Source: Sclerotiophoma versabilis (Eukaryota > Ascomycota > Dothideomycetes > Pleosporales > Didymellaceae). Taken from it: a stretch of 64,000 nucleotides of DNA. The notes beneath the pieces are model-generated. The model was not told the origin of the DNA. It saw only the letters and a program-made list of their open reading frames with translations, and did no database searches. This document shows, piece by piece, positions 1 to 13,052 of this stretch (position 1 is the stretch's first letter; the number at the start of each line of letters is the position of its first letter). The stretch is from assembly GCA_012274445.1 (NCBI GenBank), contig JAAROD010000080.1, positions 1,364,001 to 1,428,000 on the forward strand, in the 5' to 3' direction. The position numbers and the translations under genes are program-made.

Positions 1-3000
1 AGCACTCTGACTTCATCGAGACTCTCCGCGACATGATTGCAAGAGGCGACAATCCTGAGCTTGGCGACCACCAGTTCATCCTCAAGCCCATTAGCGGTCG
101 CGCAGGTCTTGAGATAGACAAGACTGGCAAGCCTGACCGACCAAAGATGAAGGCTCGCCTGCTTTTCGACGAGCTAGGTTTCATCATCGACGAGGATCAA
201 TACCGTGACGCACTAATGTTGGTTGACCTGTTCCATTACTTCATCAGACACCAGGAATACAAGAAATTCCAGCCGAAATCATCGCCAAAAGAGGATCCTG
301 CTGGGTGGCTACGTTTTGCTGGACAAGCTGTTCTCGATAAGATCCACGACCGCAACAAGAGGTGGAGCTGGGCATACTTTAAGGAGCGTCGAGACGATCG
401 CCTACGCTACATCGAGCTGTTCAAGAAAAAGAAGAAGGAAGAGAGGCTCGTACCGAATGAAGCCGAGGAACTCGATAAGTTGGAAAGGAAGTTGACATAC
501 GAAGATCTTCGCTTCTGGCGATCTCTAGCTCGCAACCAGCTGCGCAAGGAGAACGTCGGTGTGAAGAAGGCACCGCAGAAGCAGGGCTGGGGCTCATGGA
601 TCGGTTGGGGCTCCAAGCAAGAACAACACACCGACGAGGACACCCAAATGACAGAAGAGCAACGTAAGGAGCTGTACGATGCGATTGACTGGGACGAGAA
701 GAAGGCCATTGCCGAGTCGGTCGACATGCCGCGCGAGTATGTCAAGATGGAAGTCAACATGAGCCTCCGTACTGGCAGTTTTACCCTCAAGCGCGACCCC
801 CATGGGAAATCGAATGAGATACTTCGCTTGCTCTTCGACGGTTTCAGTACACAATTCCTGCAACGCACAGACTCGATGTTCGTAAAACTGGCGCTCGAAG
901 GCATGCGCTTGTATGATGGTACAACAGAAGGCAGTCTTTTCCCCCAAATCATCACGATCAAGGATGCGCCGCCGGTGCCTGATGACAAGCGTATCGAAGA
1001 GCTCGATGACGACGAGAACGAGAAGAAAGAGGACGACGCGGAAGAGGAGGAAGAGAAGGAAGATCCCTTCTTCTTCCTTACCTTCGAGCAGAACCCCCTG
1101 GATGACAGCGCAGACACCGCTCTGACAGTAAAGCTGAAAGGCATGGAATTCGTCTACAACCCAAGATTTGTGGTTGAGACAGCGAAGTTCTTCAAGCCCC
1201 CGGAGCGGCACATGGAGTCTATCGGTGCGCTTATGGAGACTGCTGGAGCAACTGTCGATACCATCCGGCAACAGACTCGCGCTGGCCTAGAGTTCGCACT
1301 TATGGAGCACAAGACCATCAATGCACAACTCGATCTGCAGGCACCCCTCATTATCATCCCGGACTCTGTCACAAAGAAGTCGAGTAACTGCCTTATCCTC
1401 GATGCTGGTCACGCAAGCGTAACAAGCGAACTTATTGACAAAGATACGCTGCGCGATATACAATCGAAACAGCAGCAACAGTACACTGAGGAAGACTTCC
1501 GACGTCTGGAAGACCTCATGTATGACAAATTTACGCTCAAGCTGCAATCGACGCAAGTGCTTATTGGACCCTCGATTGAGGAGACAAAGGCGCAGCTCGA
1601 GGAGAACACCTCATCGAAGAACTTTCACATCGTTGACAAGATCAACATGGACTTCAAAGTTGAGCTGTGCATTGTCCCAAAAGCATCTGACCTCACAAAG
1701 TTTCGCGTGTCAGGCAATCTTCCCGTGCTTCATGCATCGATATCTGACGCTAAGTACAAGAACTTGATGAAGCTCATTGACGTGGCGATCCCCAAGTTCG
1801 ACGATAATAACGCCACAAGCAAGCAGGTCATCGAAGGCGCAAAGGGCCCGTCGAACCTTAAGCCAACTAATGAGGCGAAAGCATCGGACAAAGATGCGCT
1901 TGGTCGACCGCGCTCCAAGTCATTCCAGTTCGCAGCTCAGGAACACGAGCTTGTCATGGAAGAAGACCATGACGAAAACTCCAACGAAAAGTTCGAAGAT
2001 GCTCCAGACGCTGCAAGCAAGAAAGCTCATGTGCATCAACGCAACTTTGAGTTCAAGTTCACTGTGGACAAATTGCAGGGCTCACTTTATCGAACTGACT
2101 CGGAAGGTCGTAAGCCAGATCAGCTTCTCGTTGAGCTCATTGCAGAACATTTTGATCTGGACTTCTACCAGGAGCAATTCGAGATGGGTGCAGACGTTCG
2201 TTTGAGGAGTTTGGCCGTTGAGGACCACGTTGAGGAGAACCCAATGCCAGAGTTCTGCAACATCATTTCCTCCGAAGATGACTCTGCAGATGAACAGAAG
2301 GACTTGTTCACGCTAAAGTTCACCAAGGTCAATAAGGAATCACCCGAGTTTCAGACAAAATTTGAAGGCATCGCCACGAATCTCGATGTCGCTGTTTCGA
2401 CCATCAACCTCATCGTCACAAGAAGGACTCTTCTGACCCTTCTTGATTTTGTACTTATTACTTTCACAAATCCAGATCAACCCCAGAATCAACAAGCCCA
2501 GGTTGCTGCAAAGCCTGACGAGCAGGAAGTGGCCGGACAATCTGACGCTGAGCCAGACAAGATACGTATCCGTGCTGAGTTGAAGCGTATCGCAGTTGTC
2601 CTGAACAACGATGGAATACGTCTGGCTACGTTGAGTTTGAACTCCGGTGATGTAGGTATCATGCTCAACGGCGGTACGATGCGCATCGGTGGACGACTCG
2701 GCAACCTGTCACTCATCGACGACGTCAACCAAGGTGTTCCCGAAACTTCCTCGCTTCGCCAACTTGTCACTATTGAAGGCAAGAATCTTGCAGATTTCAG
2801 CTACGAGACGTTTGACTCTAAATCGGAGAGCTACCCTGGTTACGACATGTCTGTAGCACTCAAGACCGGCTCCATCAAGATCAACTTCCTCACTGAGCCG
2901 TTCCGGAAGATCATGGAGTTTGCTGTCAAGTTCGGCAAGATGCAAGCCATCTTCAATGCAGCTCGTCAGGCTGCAGCGAATCAAGCTACTCAGATCCAGC

Positions 3001-6000
3001 AGAACCCTGCGAAGTTCCACTTCGACATTACTATCAGCACACCGATTGTCGTCTTCCCGCGGATGTTCATCTCGGACAAGCCTGAGCGTGATACCTTAAC
3101 AGCGAACCTGGGTGAGATCTACGCAAAAAATGAGTTCACGCCCCTAGACGACTCGGAGAATGCAGATGTTGCCAACAAGATCTCTGCAGGCATCAGGAAC
3201 ATCAAGCTTACTTCAAACCTCCACTATGAGGACGATCGTTCGGAGGCACTCGAGATCATCGACAAGGTTGATCTTGACTTTAACATTACTATGGTTGAGC
3301 ACAAAGCTGGTCAGCACCGCCCAGACATGGAAATTGACGGATCAATGTCAGACATCAACTTGCGCCTCACTCCAGAGCAGATGAAATTCGCTTTAGAGCT
3401 GTCTCGTACTGTCCCTCAGGCGTTCGCGACAGAACCTGATGCGATCGACGAGGACGTCAAGGAAGAATTGCCTGCGGCCATGACTGAGCCTGTGCGGCAG
3501 ATCACAGAGGTGGAATCGTCAGACAATGAACCTTCCAAAGATGTCGTGTCCTCGCAAGGACCCGAGCTGTCGGCAGACGCTGACAAATGGACGAAGCTGG
3601 ACTTTGTGTTCAAAGTCGGCGCTATCGCCCTGGAACTGATCATGTCCAAGGAAGGCGAGCCCATCGGCGACGTCGAAGCCGCCAGTCTTTCGAAATTCTC
3701 CCTCAACGACACCAACGTTAAGGTGCGCATGATCAGTGACGGTGCTATGGAGGCAGAGCTCGTGGTTCAATCGTTCTCAATCCGCGACAGTCGCCAGATG
3801 GGAACAAACAAGTTCCGCAAAATCATGTCTTTGATCAACAACGACGTCAAACAGCAGTTTATGGCTAGCGTCTCGATCTCGGGCGGAAAAGAACGTAACC
3901 TTATTGCGCTCCTCACGATCGATAGCCCACGGATCATCTTGGCTTTGGACTACCTGTTTGCCCTGCAAGCTTTCGTCAACGCTGGCCTTGCCACGGATGA
4001 GCCACTAGATATCGAGGAAGATCCTGTAGAAGAAGACACTGATAGTGACGACGAGCCTGAATCACAAGACGGGCCGAAAGTTCTGCAGAAGCCGGATACT
4101 CCTGCTGAGCCTGCACAAGATGGTATGAGCACATCGTTCCGCGTGAACCTAGTCGACGCACAGGTAGTGCTCATCGCCAACCCAGCGCTTGCCAATTCTG
4201 AGGCTATCGTCTTGGGCACAAAGCAAGTCCTGGTGTCAAAGCAGCAAGCCATGACGTTACAAGTCGACAAGATTGGTATGTTCTTGTGTCGCATGGACCG
4301 CTTCGAGACAAACCGTCTTCGCATCCTCGATGACTTCAGCATCCAAACGGCCTTGGACATGCGCAACCAGGGCTCGAAATCATCCTTGGTCAGCATCAAT
4401 GTTGATATTGAGCCTCTTGTCCTGCGTTTGTCACTCCGCGATATCCTGTTGGCCATGCAGATCGTCAACCGCGCATCCGCGATGCAAGCGGCTGATGATA
4501 AGAACATGCCCGAGGAGGGCGCAAAACAGCTCAAGCCTAGCACACCGTCAAAGAAGTTGAAATCTACAGCACCCGCTAGCACCGCCAGACCTCGGGCAAA
4601 ATCCACCGCAAAGACGAGGCGATCGAGCCAGCAAGAAGCGCGAATGCAGCAGCCCCAGGCTGGCTCAGCGGTCCTCAAACGTGAAGAAATGCATGTCAAC
4701 CTTGAAGGCCTTCGTGTGGTTCTCATTGGTGACGTGCACGAAATGCCAATGCTCGACTGGCGGGTCAAGAAATTTGGTGTTGATGTTCGCGATTGGTCAG
4801 GTGCAATGGTCGCCGACACCTCGCTCGAGACTCTCATCAACGTCTACAACTTCTCGAAGTCTGCTTGGGAGCCGCTGATTGAGCCCTGGAGCGTTGGCTT
4901 CCACATGGCGAAGGATCTCAATCCGGATCGTCTGTCTGTCGAATTGTACTCTCGCAAATCTATGGAGCTCACAGTCACAGCGGCGACCATTGCCTTGGGC
5001 TCGAAGTCTTTTGATTTCCTTACAGCTGATGAAGATATCCTGTCCAAGCCGCGCGCTAGTGATGCACCATACCGCATCCGCAATTACACAGGCTTCAGCC
5101 TTGATGTATGGGCCGAAGGCAAGGAGCAAGAAGGCTACGCAGCGAAGTTGGAGGATGGCGAGGAGCAGCCGTGGCGATTCGAAGATCCCATGTCTACTCG
5201 TGAGACATTGTCAACAGACGGCGCGACCGGCATGCTTGGCATCAGACTTCAGGGCAGCGGCTTCGACACACTTTCCCGCATTCCTGTACACCGAGAGGGA
5301 GAGTCGCTGTACAATTTGAGACCCAAGCAAGACAGGGTGCAGCACCGTATCCTCGTTGAGGTGAAGCTCGGTGCGGACAACATCAAGAATATCACATTCA
5401 GGTCCCCACTGTTAGTTGAGAACAACACGCAGATACCTATCGAGATTGGCATGTTTAGTCCTGAGGAGGGCCACCTTCTCAAGATCGATAAGATCGCCCC
5501 CGGCGATGCACGACCTGCACCTATCGGATCCGCGTACATGCACTCAATTGTTATTCGGCCGGACCAAGGCTTCGGCTATGCCTGGTCGAACGAGCGTCTT
5601 TTTTGGAAAGATTTGCTGAAGCGTCCAACGAGGACTATAACCTGCCGCGGCGAGCAAGATGAGCAAGCACCGCCGTTCTATTTCCAGATGCACGCAGCGT
5701 ATGACAAGAAGGACCCACTAACTGGAACGTACCCTTACATGCGGTTGCGCCTGCAAGCGCCAGTAGAGGTCCATAACCTCCTGCCATATGACTTCAAGTA
5801 CAGGATCTACGACAGCAGTACCAAGAAGGATTGGACAAACTTCTTGCGAAAAGGAGGCATCAGCCCTGTCCACGTTGTGGAGTTGTCCCATCTCTTGCTC
5901 ATCAGTGTAGAGATGCAGGAGGGACCGTTCAAGCCAAGCAAGTTCGGTATCATCAACTCCACAGATCGAGAAAGCTTCAGAAGAGAGAAGGTGCTCGAGG

Positions 6001-8931
6001 TTAAGGACGACAGCGGCACAACACTGCACCTCAACATGCACTTCTAGTAGGTTCAAAACGCAAGCGCTTTCTAAGTTCACACTGACTTTCTTTAGTAACT
6101 ACCCTGACGGCGGAGGCGCTTTTAAGGTTGCGATTTTCAGCCCGTACATCGTACTAAACCGCACTGGTCTCAGTCTGGACATCAAGTCACAGCAACAGCA
6201 ATTCCTGGGCGGTGGCCGATCTTCAGGCGCACAAGGCACATTCAGAGACGATCAGACCGATGCCGGGAAGGCTCTACCTTTCATGTTCTCCTACCCATCC
6301 GAGAATAAGAAAAACCGTGCGCTTATTAAGGTCGGTGACTCCAGCTGGAGTAAGCCTCAAAGTTTCGATGCCATTGGAAGTACCTACGCAGTCTCGATAC
6401 CTTCGAGCAATTCTAGATCGGACATGCATCTTGGTGTGTCCGTTGTCGAAGGCGAGGGCAAGTACAACCTGACTAAGGTCATTTCCATCGCTCCACGCTT
6501 CATCGTCAAGAACAGAATCAACGAAGAGATTCTCATTCGCGAGCCTGGCCAGTCCGACTGGATGACACTAAAACAAGGAGAACTACTTCCTCTTCGATGG
6601 CTTAGGCAAGGAGGATCACCACAAATATCCCTTTGCTATCCCGGTGTCAACAACCAGTGGTCTTCACCATTCAACATTTCGAACGTCGGTAATGTGCACG
6701 TCAAGCTGTCCAAGACCGGTCAACGCCAGAAGTTGATGCGCATCGATGTTCTGATGGAGCAAGCCACAATATTTGTTCACCTCAGTGTCGAGACGAAGCA
6801 CTGGCCATTTTCTTTCAAGAACATGAGCGATCAGGAGTTCCTGTACTGGCAACAGAATCCCAATCTTGACGAAGACGAAGACGATCGTGGCTCTGGATTC
6901 AGACCTATTAGGTACCGTTTACCACCAAGGAGCATCATGCCGTACGCTTGGGACTTCCCTGCAGCAAAGAACAAGGAGATCGTGATCAGCGGCAACGGCA
7001 GGGAGAGGCACGTAAAGCTCTCAGAAATCGGACCCCTGATCCCATTCAAGATCCCACCTGGCCAACAGGGAGGTGGTATGAAGGTTATCGACTTGAACGT
7101 TGTTGCTCAAGGCCCAACTCAGACACTTGAGATCTCAAACTACAAACCTTCGAAGAGCATGTACAAGCAAAAGTCTGGCGCTGCATCATCGTCGACAACA
7201 ACAGGCTTCGAAGTCAAGGACCAGGACACTGATGTCACATTCAAGGCGCAACTGCGTCTTGCTGGTATCGGTGTCTCACTCGTCAATCGTCACCTCCGTG
7301 AACTGGTGTATGTTACGCTACGCGACCTTGAATTGAAATACTCCGACTCGGCCCTCTATCAGATGGTCAATGTCCAGGTCAAATGGATCCAGATTGACAA
7401 CCAGCTATACGGTGGCATCTTCCCTATCATCTTCTACCCCAGTGTAGTTCCAAAGACTGGTAAAGAGATGGAGGCACATCCCATCTTCCAGACTAGCGTC
7501 ACTCGGGTCAAGGACGACTCGTATGGTGTGATGTACATCAAGTACTTCAGTTTCTTGCTGCAACAGATGACACTCGAAATTGACGAGGATTTTATCTTCG
7601 CAATGATCGATTTCGCCAAGATCCCTGGAGCCTCGTGGTCTGAGGAGACAGAGGGCAAGCTTTGGGATGATTCGCTTGACATTCCAGAGCCGAAGCAGGA
7701 GCAGTCCGGCCAAGATGTCTACTTCGAATTGCTCCACCTGCAGCCCATGCAGATCGATCTGTCGTTTGTACGCACTGAGCGTATCAACGCCGAGGATACC
7801 ATGTCCACATCGAACCCCTTCATGTTCGCGGTCAACGTTTTGACCATGTCGATCGGTAACGTCAATGATGCGCCAGTTCGCTACAACTCGCTCATTCTTG
7901 AAAATGCTCGTATCTCAACGACGGCCCTGATCAATAACATCAAGAACCACTACGTGCAAGAGTCTCTGAGACAGGTTCACGTCATCATTGGCTCGGCAGA
8001 CTTCCTCGGTAACCCTGTCGGTCTGTTTACTAACATCAGCTCTGGTGTTGCTGATATCTTCTACGAACCATACCAGGGTCTGGTCAAGTCCGACCGCCCT
8101 GAGGATCTTGGGATCGGTATTGCAAAGGGTGCTTCGAGCTTCGTCAAGAAATCTGTCTTTGGTTTCTCAGACAGTATGGCCAAGTTCACAGGCAGTATGT
8201 CGAAGGGTCTCTCCGCCGCAACCCTCGACAAGGAGTTCCAAGACCAGCGCCGCAACACTCGTTCTCGCAATAGGCCCAAGCATGCTCTCTATGGCATCAC
8301 AGCTGGTGGCAACGCTTTCGCTAACAGTCTTGCATCCGGTCTCGGTGGTCTTGCACGCCACCCCATTCAAGGTGCTGAGAAAGAGGGCGCCCTCGGTTTC
8401 GTCAAGGGTGTTGGTAAAGGCCTTCTCGGTGTCCCTACCAAGGCTGCAATTGGCGCCTTTGACCTCGCCTCCAACATGGCCGAAGGCGTGCGCAACACAA
8501 CAACCGTCTTCGACCAAGAAGGTCTTGACCGTGTACGCCTAACACGCTTTATCGGCACTGACGGCATCGTACGACCCTACTCGCAGCGCGAAGCGCTCGG
8601 CCAGTTCTGGCTCAAGACGCTAGACAACGGGAAGTATTTCAATGAGGACTACATTGCCCATCTTGAACTGCAAGGCAAGGATGTATTGATCATGTTGACT
8701 TACAACGCCATCATGATGGTTCGCACGAAGAAGCTGCAGACAGAGTGGGACGTGCCGCTCAAAGATGTGCAGACTATTAGTAAGGAGAGGACCGGGTTGA
8801 GTATTACGCTCAAGGGTGGGACGAATGGACCGTTCATTCCTGTCGCGGATGAAGGTAGTAGGAATTGGTTCTACAGGCAGGTTGCCATAGGAGTCAACGC
8901 GTACAACGATCGGTGGAATGCTAAGGGTTGA
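1..8931 (+). CDS. VPS13: VPS13-family bridge-type lipid transfer protein, 5' end missing
   Basis: Vps13 proteins are very long rods with a hydrophobic groove that move phospholipids between organelles at membrane contact sites. The reading frame is already open at base 3, so the chorein-type N-terminus lies left of the window; the first Met at 33 is internal. I predict one 49-bp intron at 6047-6095, which removes the in-frame TAG at 6045 and joins HLNMHFY to NYPDGGGAFKV, a typical Vps13 sequence. Exon 2 ends at TGA 8929-8931. About 2,960 residues are visible. They include an acidic low-complexity insert (about 985-1065) and a Lys/Ser/Thr-rich linker (about 4530-4640). The SHR-BD/DUF1162 region lies near 5040-6600, and the C-terminal VPS13_C and PH-like part near 7900-8900 contains Gly-rich amphipathic segments. 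The family call is secure; the splice site is predicted. Confidence 0.95.
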
Positions 8932-9750
8932 AGAGAGTTGTGGTGAACAGAGGAGAGGAGAGGAGAGTTATGGTTAAGAGAAGAGATTGTTTGTGTTATG
9001 GTATTGCATAGCGAGGATTTGGTTCAGATTTGAGTTCTCTGCAACAAGTAACATACCTAATGAGTACATGTGTATACCTTTCAACATACTCCATGAAGAT
9101 GCTGTTCTTAGTTCTGGCGGGTCAGAAGCTGACATCTGCACCTTGTTGCTTCTGAGACAGTCCATCCGCCCGAACTCGGTGGTAAGCTTCTGGAGATGCA
9201 CGCGCTTGCTTTTGGTAGCATTGTCTAGGAGTGTGCTGCTCGGTGGCTGGTCTCTGTTCTCTAGTTCTGATAGGTAGGATGACGGCAAGACCTTGTGTAA
9301 GTTAGCATTGAGCTGGGTTCGAGGTGCACATTGTGGATCTGGATCTGAGAGACGACGATTGCGCCTGTACGGATTGTGGCCTTTAGGGAATCCATTGACA
9401 GAAATGCGCAACCTGGCGGTGGGGAAGCGCGTCGTGCACGCGGTTGGAGGAACGAATCACGGTCAGCGCGAATCCGATTACACCCAATGCGTCTAAGCTC
9501 TCGTCATTTTGTGGGGTATACTTCAGCTCCTCGGAACGATTGTTTATTTGCTCACTCGTCGATGACGACAGTAAGCGGTAATGCAAAGCCATTTTTGAAA
9601 ACGGACCTGTACCTGGGTGGTGCAGGCCGGCTCTCCGCAGGCTGAAGATGACATTGCAGTACTTAGCAACAGCTATCGCCGACACTGAATTGCCTTACAC
9701 CTTATTTTTTGAATAGCACACCGAAGGATAACCTCTTAGTAAAATCGATC
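8932..9750. other. intergenic, no gene seen
   Basis: This stretch holds the 3' flank of VPS13 and the upstream region of the DUF2231 gene. A short purine-rich GGAGA run lies at 8949-8968. The reading frames here are short and have no recognisable protein character. Confidence 0.6.
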
Positions 9751-10379
9751 ATGTCGCAAAAAGGGTATGTTCCAGTTATGCGTCGAATGGCGCAAGCGTA
9801 TACTCATCACAAACAGTCATCCATCTTACCCAGCCTTTGTGCATTTTCCGATTACGTTTACCGCGATTACGGGCGCGTTGGATGGAATTTACTGGATGTC
9901 CAAAATCCCGGCCACTGCAGGCCTGGTGAACGCTGTGTGTGAGTATATCTTCATCTTTCACGCAATACATTGGCTGACCCAACAACGTAGTCAAATCACT
10001 AGACAAAAGCGTCCAGCCTAATGCGTTTCCTGTGTTGTCTTACTACAGCACTATCGTCACGATCCTCGCCACTCTCCCGGCTGTGGTGACCGGTGTCATC
10101 CAGCTCTCGCCAGTGATTCAGCGCGATGGATTCCAGTCAAAGAAGGCAAAGATCGGTGCACTACACGCCTTGTTGAACGACGTTGCGCTCTTTGGTACCA
10201 TCTACAACTGGTGGACTCGCAGCCAGCAGATTGGCTTCACACCCAGCACCACGAATATGCTCGTCAGCTCAGCTCTGGCCCTTCCTATAACAATGTACAG
10301 CGCATACTTGGGGGGATCGCTAGTATACGAATATGGCATGGGTTTCTCCAAGAGCAGTCCTCTTAAGAAGGCTCAGTAG
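9751..10379 (+). CDS. DUF2231 small integral membrane protein
   Basis: This is a predicted three-exon gene for a 174-residue membrane protein: exons 9751-9764, 9817-9938 and 9991-10379, with two 52-bp GT-AG introns. The start ATG at 9751 was chosen because only 14 nt of exon 1 is needed to give MSQKG joined to HPSYPAFVHFP, a typical DUF2231 beginning. The protein shows about four hydrophobic segments: around FVHFPITFTAITG, the second near YYSTIVTILATLPAVVTGVI, a third near ALLNDVALFGTIYNW, and a fourth near MLVSSALALPITMYSAYLGG. The family is widespread in bacteria and fungi, and its biochemical role is unknown to me. No neighbour suggests a function. The very short first exon would be missed by ORF scanning. 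Confidence 0.85.
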
Positions 10380-11051
10380 AGAAAATCCTGGGAAAAATGA
10401 GGATATGCGCGTCCATGCGACGACTCGGAGGGCGGCGAGCAACATTTATTCGAAAGGCGGATTGGCACCCGCCTGTTGGGTTATGCCAAGATAGCTAAAT
10501 CGAAGAACTTCGGAATATATCGAGCATCTTCTCCACAGTGACAGCCGGTAATTGGCAAGAGATACAGGCCTGTCAAAACTCCGAAGAACGTTGCTCGTTG
10601 ACTGATGCCCGCTGCCAAGTACCTAGCTTATCGTTCAGCCCCGCAACTCCATCAAACCACGCGATAAGACCCACCGACTCCAACTCTTGGAGATATCGAT
10701 TGTCCTCCGGGCTACTCTTTGCGATGCACGTTACGCCTTTTACGTAGTGACATGCTCGAACGGGCCGGTTGGCAGCGACTGACCACTCAGCCGTCACCGG
10801 CCCTGTGCTTATCACCTTCGCCAGCCCTGTACAAGCAGCCATCTAACCTTTTGAGTCGAGAGATACTGTATGATCCTTGCGCCCAAGCCACGAGCCTACT
10901 TGGGCCATCGAGTAAACCGAATGGTCCTTGACAACGAGTCGTGAGAGCGGGATAGAAGCGCAGCAGCAGTCCCAAGTATAAAGCTGCTGTGAAAACCCGA
11001 AGATACACCCACCAAGATCAGGCCAAGCCCTGCGGTCTGGATATACTCAAG
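10380..11051. other. intergenic, no gene seen
   Basis: This is the 3' flank of the DUF2231 gene and the promoter side of the amidase gene. There is an in-frame upstream ATG at 10989, but the Met at 11052 directly precedes a signal-peptide-like sequence and is the better start. Confidence 0.55.
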
Positions 11052-12959
11052 ATGGTTACATCGTGGTCCTTTAGCGTTGCTGTTCTTAGCCTTGCGACCA
11101 GCGTTCAGGCAGCCGTCTCGTCTACTGGGTTCACGCTGTCACTTACAGACATTGACTACTTCCTCCCTCCCAAGCCAGTGGCAAGCATTGCCGGCTGCGA
11201 TGAGATCAGAGCAGCATTTGAAGACGGACTTTTTGTTCCATTCACTGTTGTTAAGAGCGACGGTTATGGCACACTGGATCTAGCATCTATCAGGGGCAGA
11301 TATGCGAAGCAGGACGATGTCTGGCAAGAGAGCTTTCTTGACGGTATGTGCTCAGTTTAGCATCTACATGAGGTTCGACTGACAATTCTAGCACTCTATG
11401 TGAGCGGTGGCAGCGCAGGAAATATCTCAACCACCGTCATTACTGGCACAGTATCCGGCAACTTGAAGCCCGGTCCGTACTTCATCAATGCAGCTGGTCA
11501 AGTCTACGAGGCATGGCGATTGTACAGCGATGTAACAGGCGCTTTCACCGAATCTGCGATTGCCAATGGAGATGGCTCCTACTCTGTGCTTCCTGCAGGA
11601 ACTTTTGGTCAAAAGCTTGCCGTAGCCGTGCCGTCTCGTCTCTACTTTGAGAAGACCGTCGAGAAGCCATTGGCGGGTGTCCGTATCGGTGTCAAAGACA
11701 TCTACGATATCAAAGGACTGCGTACCTCCAACGGCAACAGAGCTTGGTACTGGCTCTACCCTCCTGCCAATAACACTGCAACACCCGTCCAGAACCTGAT
11801 CAATGCAGGTGCAATTATCGTTGGCAAGATGATCACCTCGCAATTTGCCAACGGCGAGACAGCTACTGCAGACTGGGTTGATTACCACGAATCATTCAAC
11901 CCTCGTGGTGATGGCTACCAGGACACCTCGTCTAGCTCTGCTGGAGGAGGTGCCGGTACTGCTGCGTACGAATGGCTTGACGCATCACTTGGATCAGACA
12001 CTGGAGGCAGTGTCCGTGGCCCATCTCAGGTCCAAGGTCTCTACGGCAACCGGCCTTCCCACGGGCTTGTCGCCCTCGAACACACCATGCCCATGGCCCC
12101 AGTCCTCGACACCCCCGGCCTCATCGCCCGCAATCCGCAAATCTGGAAGGCCGCCGCTCAAGCCATGTACGGATCCAACGTCACCATAAGCACCACCTAT
12201 CCAACCAGCATCAAAACACTCGCCTGGCCCACCGCAGCCAATAACGTCGCCAACACGCTTCTGCTCGACTTCCTCAGCAACGTCACTGACTTCCTAGCCG
12301 CCAACACGACCGCATACAACATCACAGCCTCCTGGAGCACCGACAACCCCACCCTTGACCCGCTCACAACGATGATGAACCTCACCTACGCTATCCTAAT
12401 CACCAAGCAACAGACCCCCTTAGTCCGCGATCCCTTTCTTGCGGACTACGCCGCCAAACACGACGACCGCACGCCCTTCATCAACCCCGTCCCTCTAGCA
12501 CGCTGGGGCTGGGGCGACAACCAGACCGCAACACTGGAAGAAGGCATCGCGAACAAGACCACTTTCATGGTATGGGCCAACTCGACCTTCCTCGCTCCCT
12601 CCACAGAGACGTGCTCAGAGAGTCTGGTCATGTACGTCGGCTCCACGGGACTCACCAACTACCGCAATGAGTATCTTGACGAACCCGGTGTGCCGCTTGG
12701 ATGGGGCAATAGTCGGATATCGATTTTTTCCGAAGCGCCGGATTTCGTCGTGCCGATTGGCGAGGCGCCTTACAACTCGACGATTACGAATCATGTCGAG
12801 TATCTGCCGGTTACTGCCAACTTGATGGCGGCAAAGGGGTGCGATGGTATGTTATTTAGTTTGATCAACGAATTGTACGAGGCGGGTATCTTGAAGGAGG
12901 CATTGGCTGGGAAGAGCGGAGTCACAGGGGGTGACACGCTGTATAGAAGGGGGTTGTAA
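11052..12959 (+). CDS. secreted amidase-signature hydrolase
   Basis: Amidase-signature enzymes hydrolyse amide bonds with a Ser-cisSer-Lys triad. Two exons, 11052-11343 and 11392-12959, are separated by a 48-bp intron and encode 619 residues. The start at 11052 gives MVTSWSFSVAVLSLATSVQA, a good secretion signal. The catalytic set is visible. Lys199 is in GVKDIYD, the cis-Ser is about Ser280 in SSSSAGGG, and the nucleophile is Ser304 in GSDTGGSVRGP. The two serines are 24 apart, as in fatty acid amide hydrolase. Many N-x-S/T sites fit an exported glycoprotein. About 190 residues precede the catalytic Lys, longer than in simple bacterial amidases but like several fungal secreted members. The substrate cannot be told from the sequence. 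Confidence 0.92.
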
Positions 12960-13015
12960 GGCCCGGAGTGTTGAAACGCCGTTATATTGATTGCACATTA
13001 AACAAAGCTCTTTAC

Positions 13016-13052
13016 TCATCACTCGTCACTCGTCACTTGCTACTCGTCACTC
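13016..13052. repeat. short tandem repeat of a CACTCGT-like unit
   Basis: About five imperfect copies of a 7-bp unit (CACTCGT and variants) lie across the stop codon of the lipase gene on the minus strand. The last lipase codons (LSDE) and its TAG at 13040-13042 fall inside the repeat, so copy-number change could alter the C-terminus. Confidence 0.8.

Noticed and set aside
407..1271. Two long minus-strand frames with Ser-rich and Phe/Leu-rich runs
   Set aside because: They are antisense translations of the acidic low-complexity insert of VPS13.
3950..4840. 296-codon open frame on the minus strand inside VPS13
   Set aside because: It is antisense to a certain gene, is Ser/Arg/Cys-rich, and mirrors the codon bias of the sense frame.
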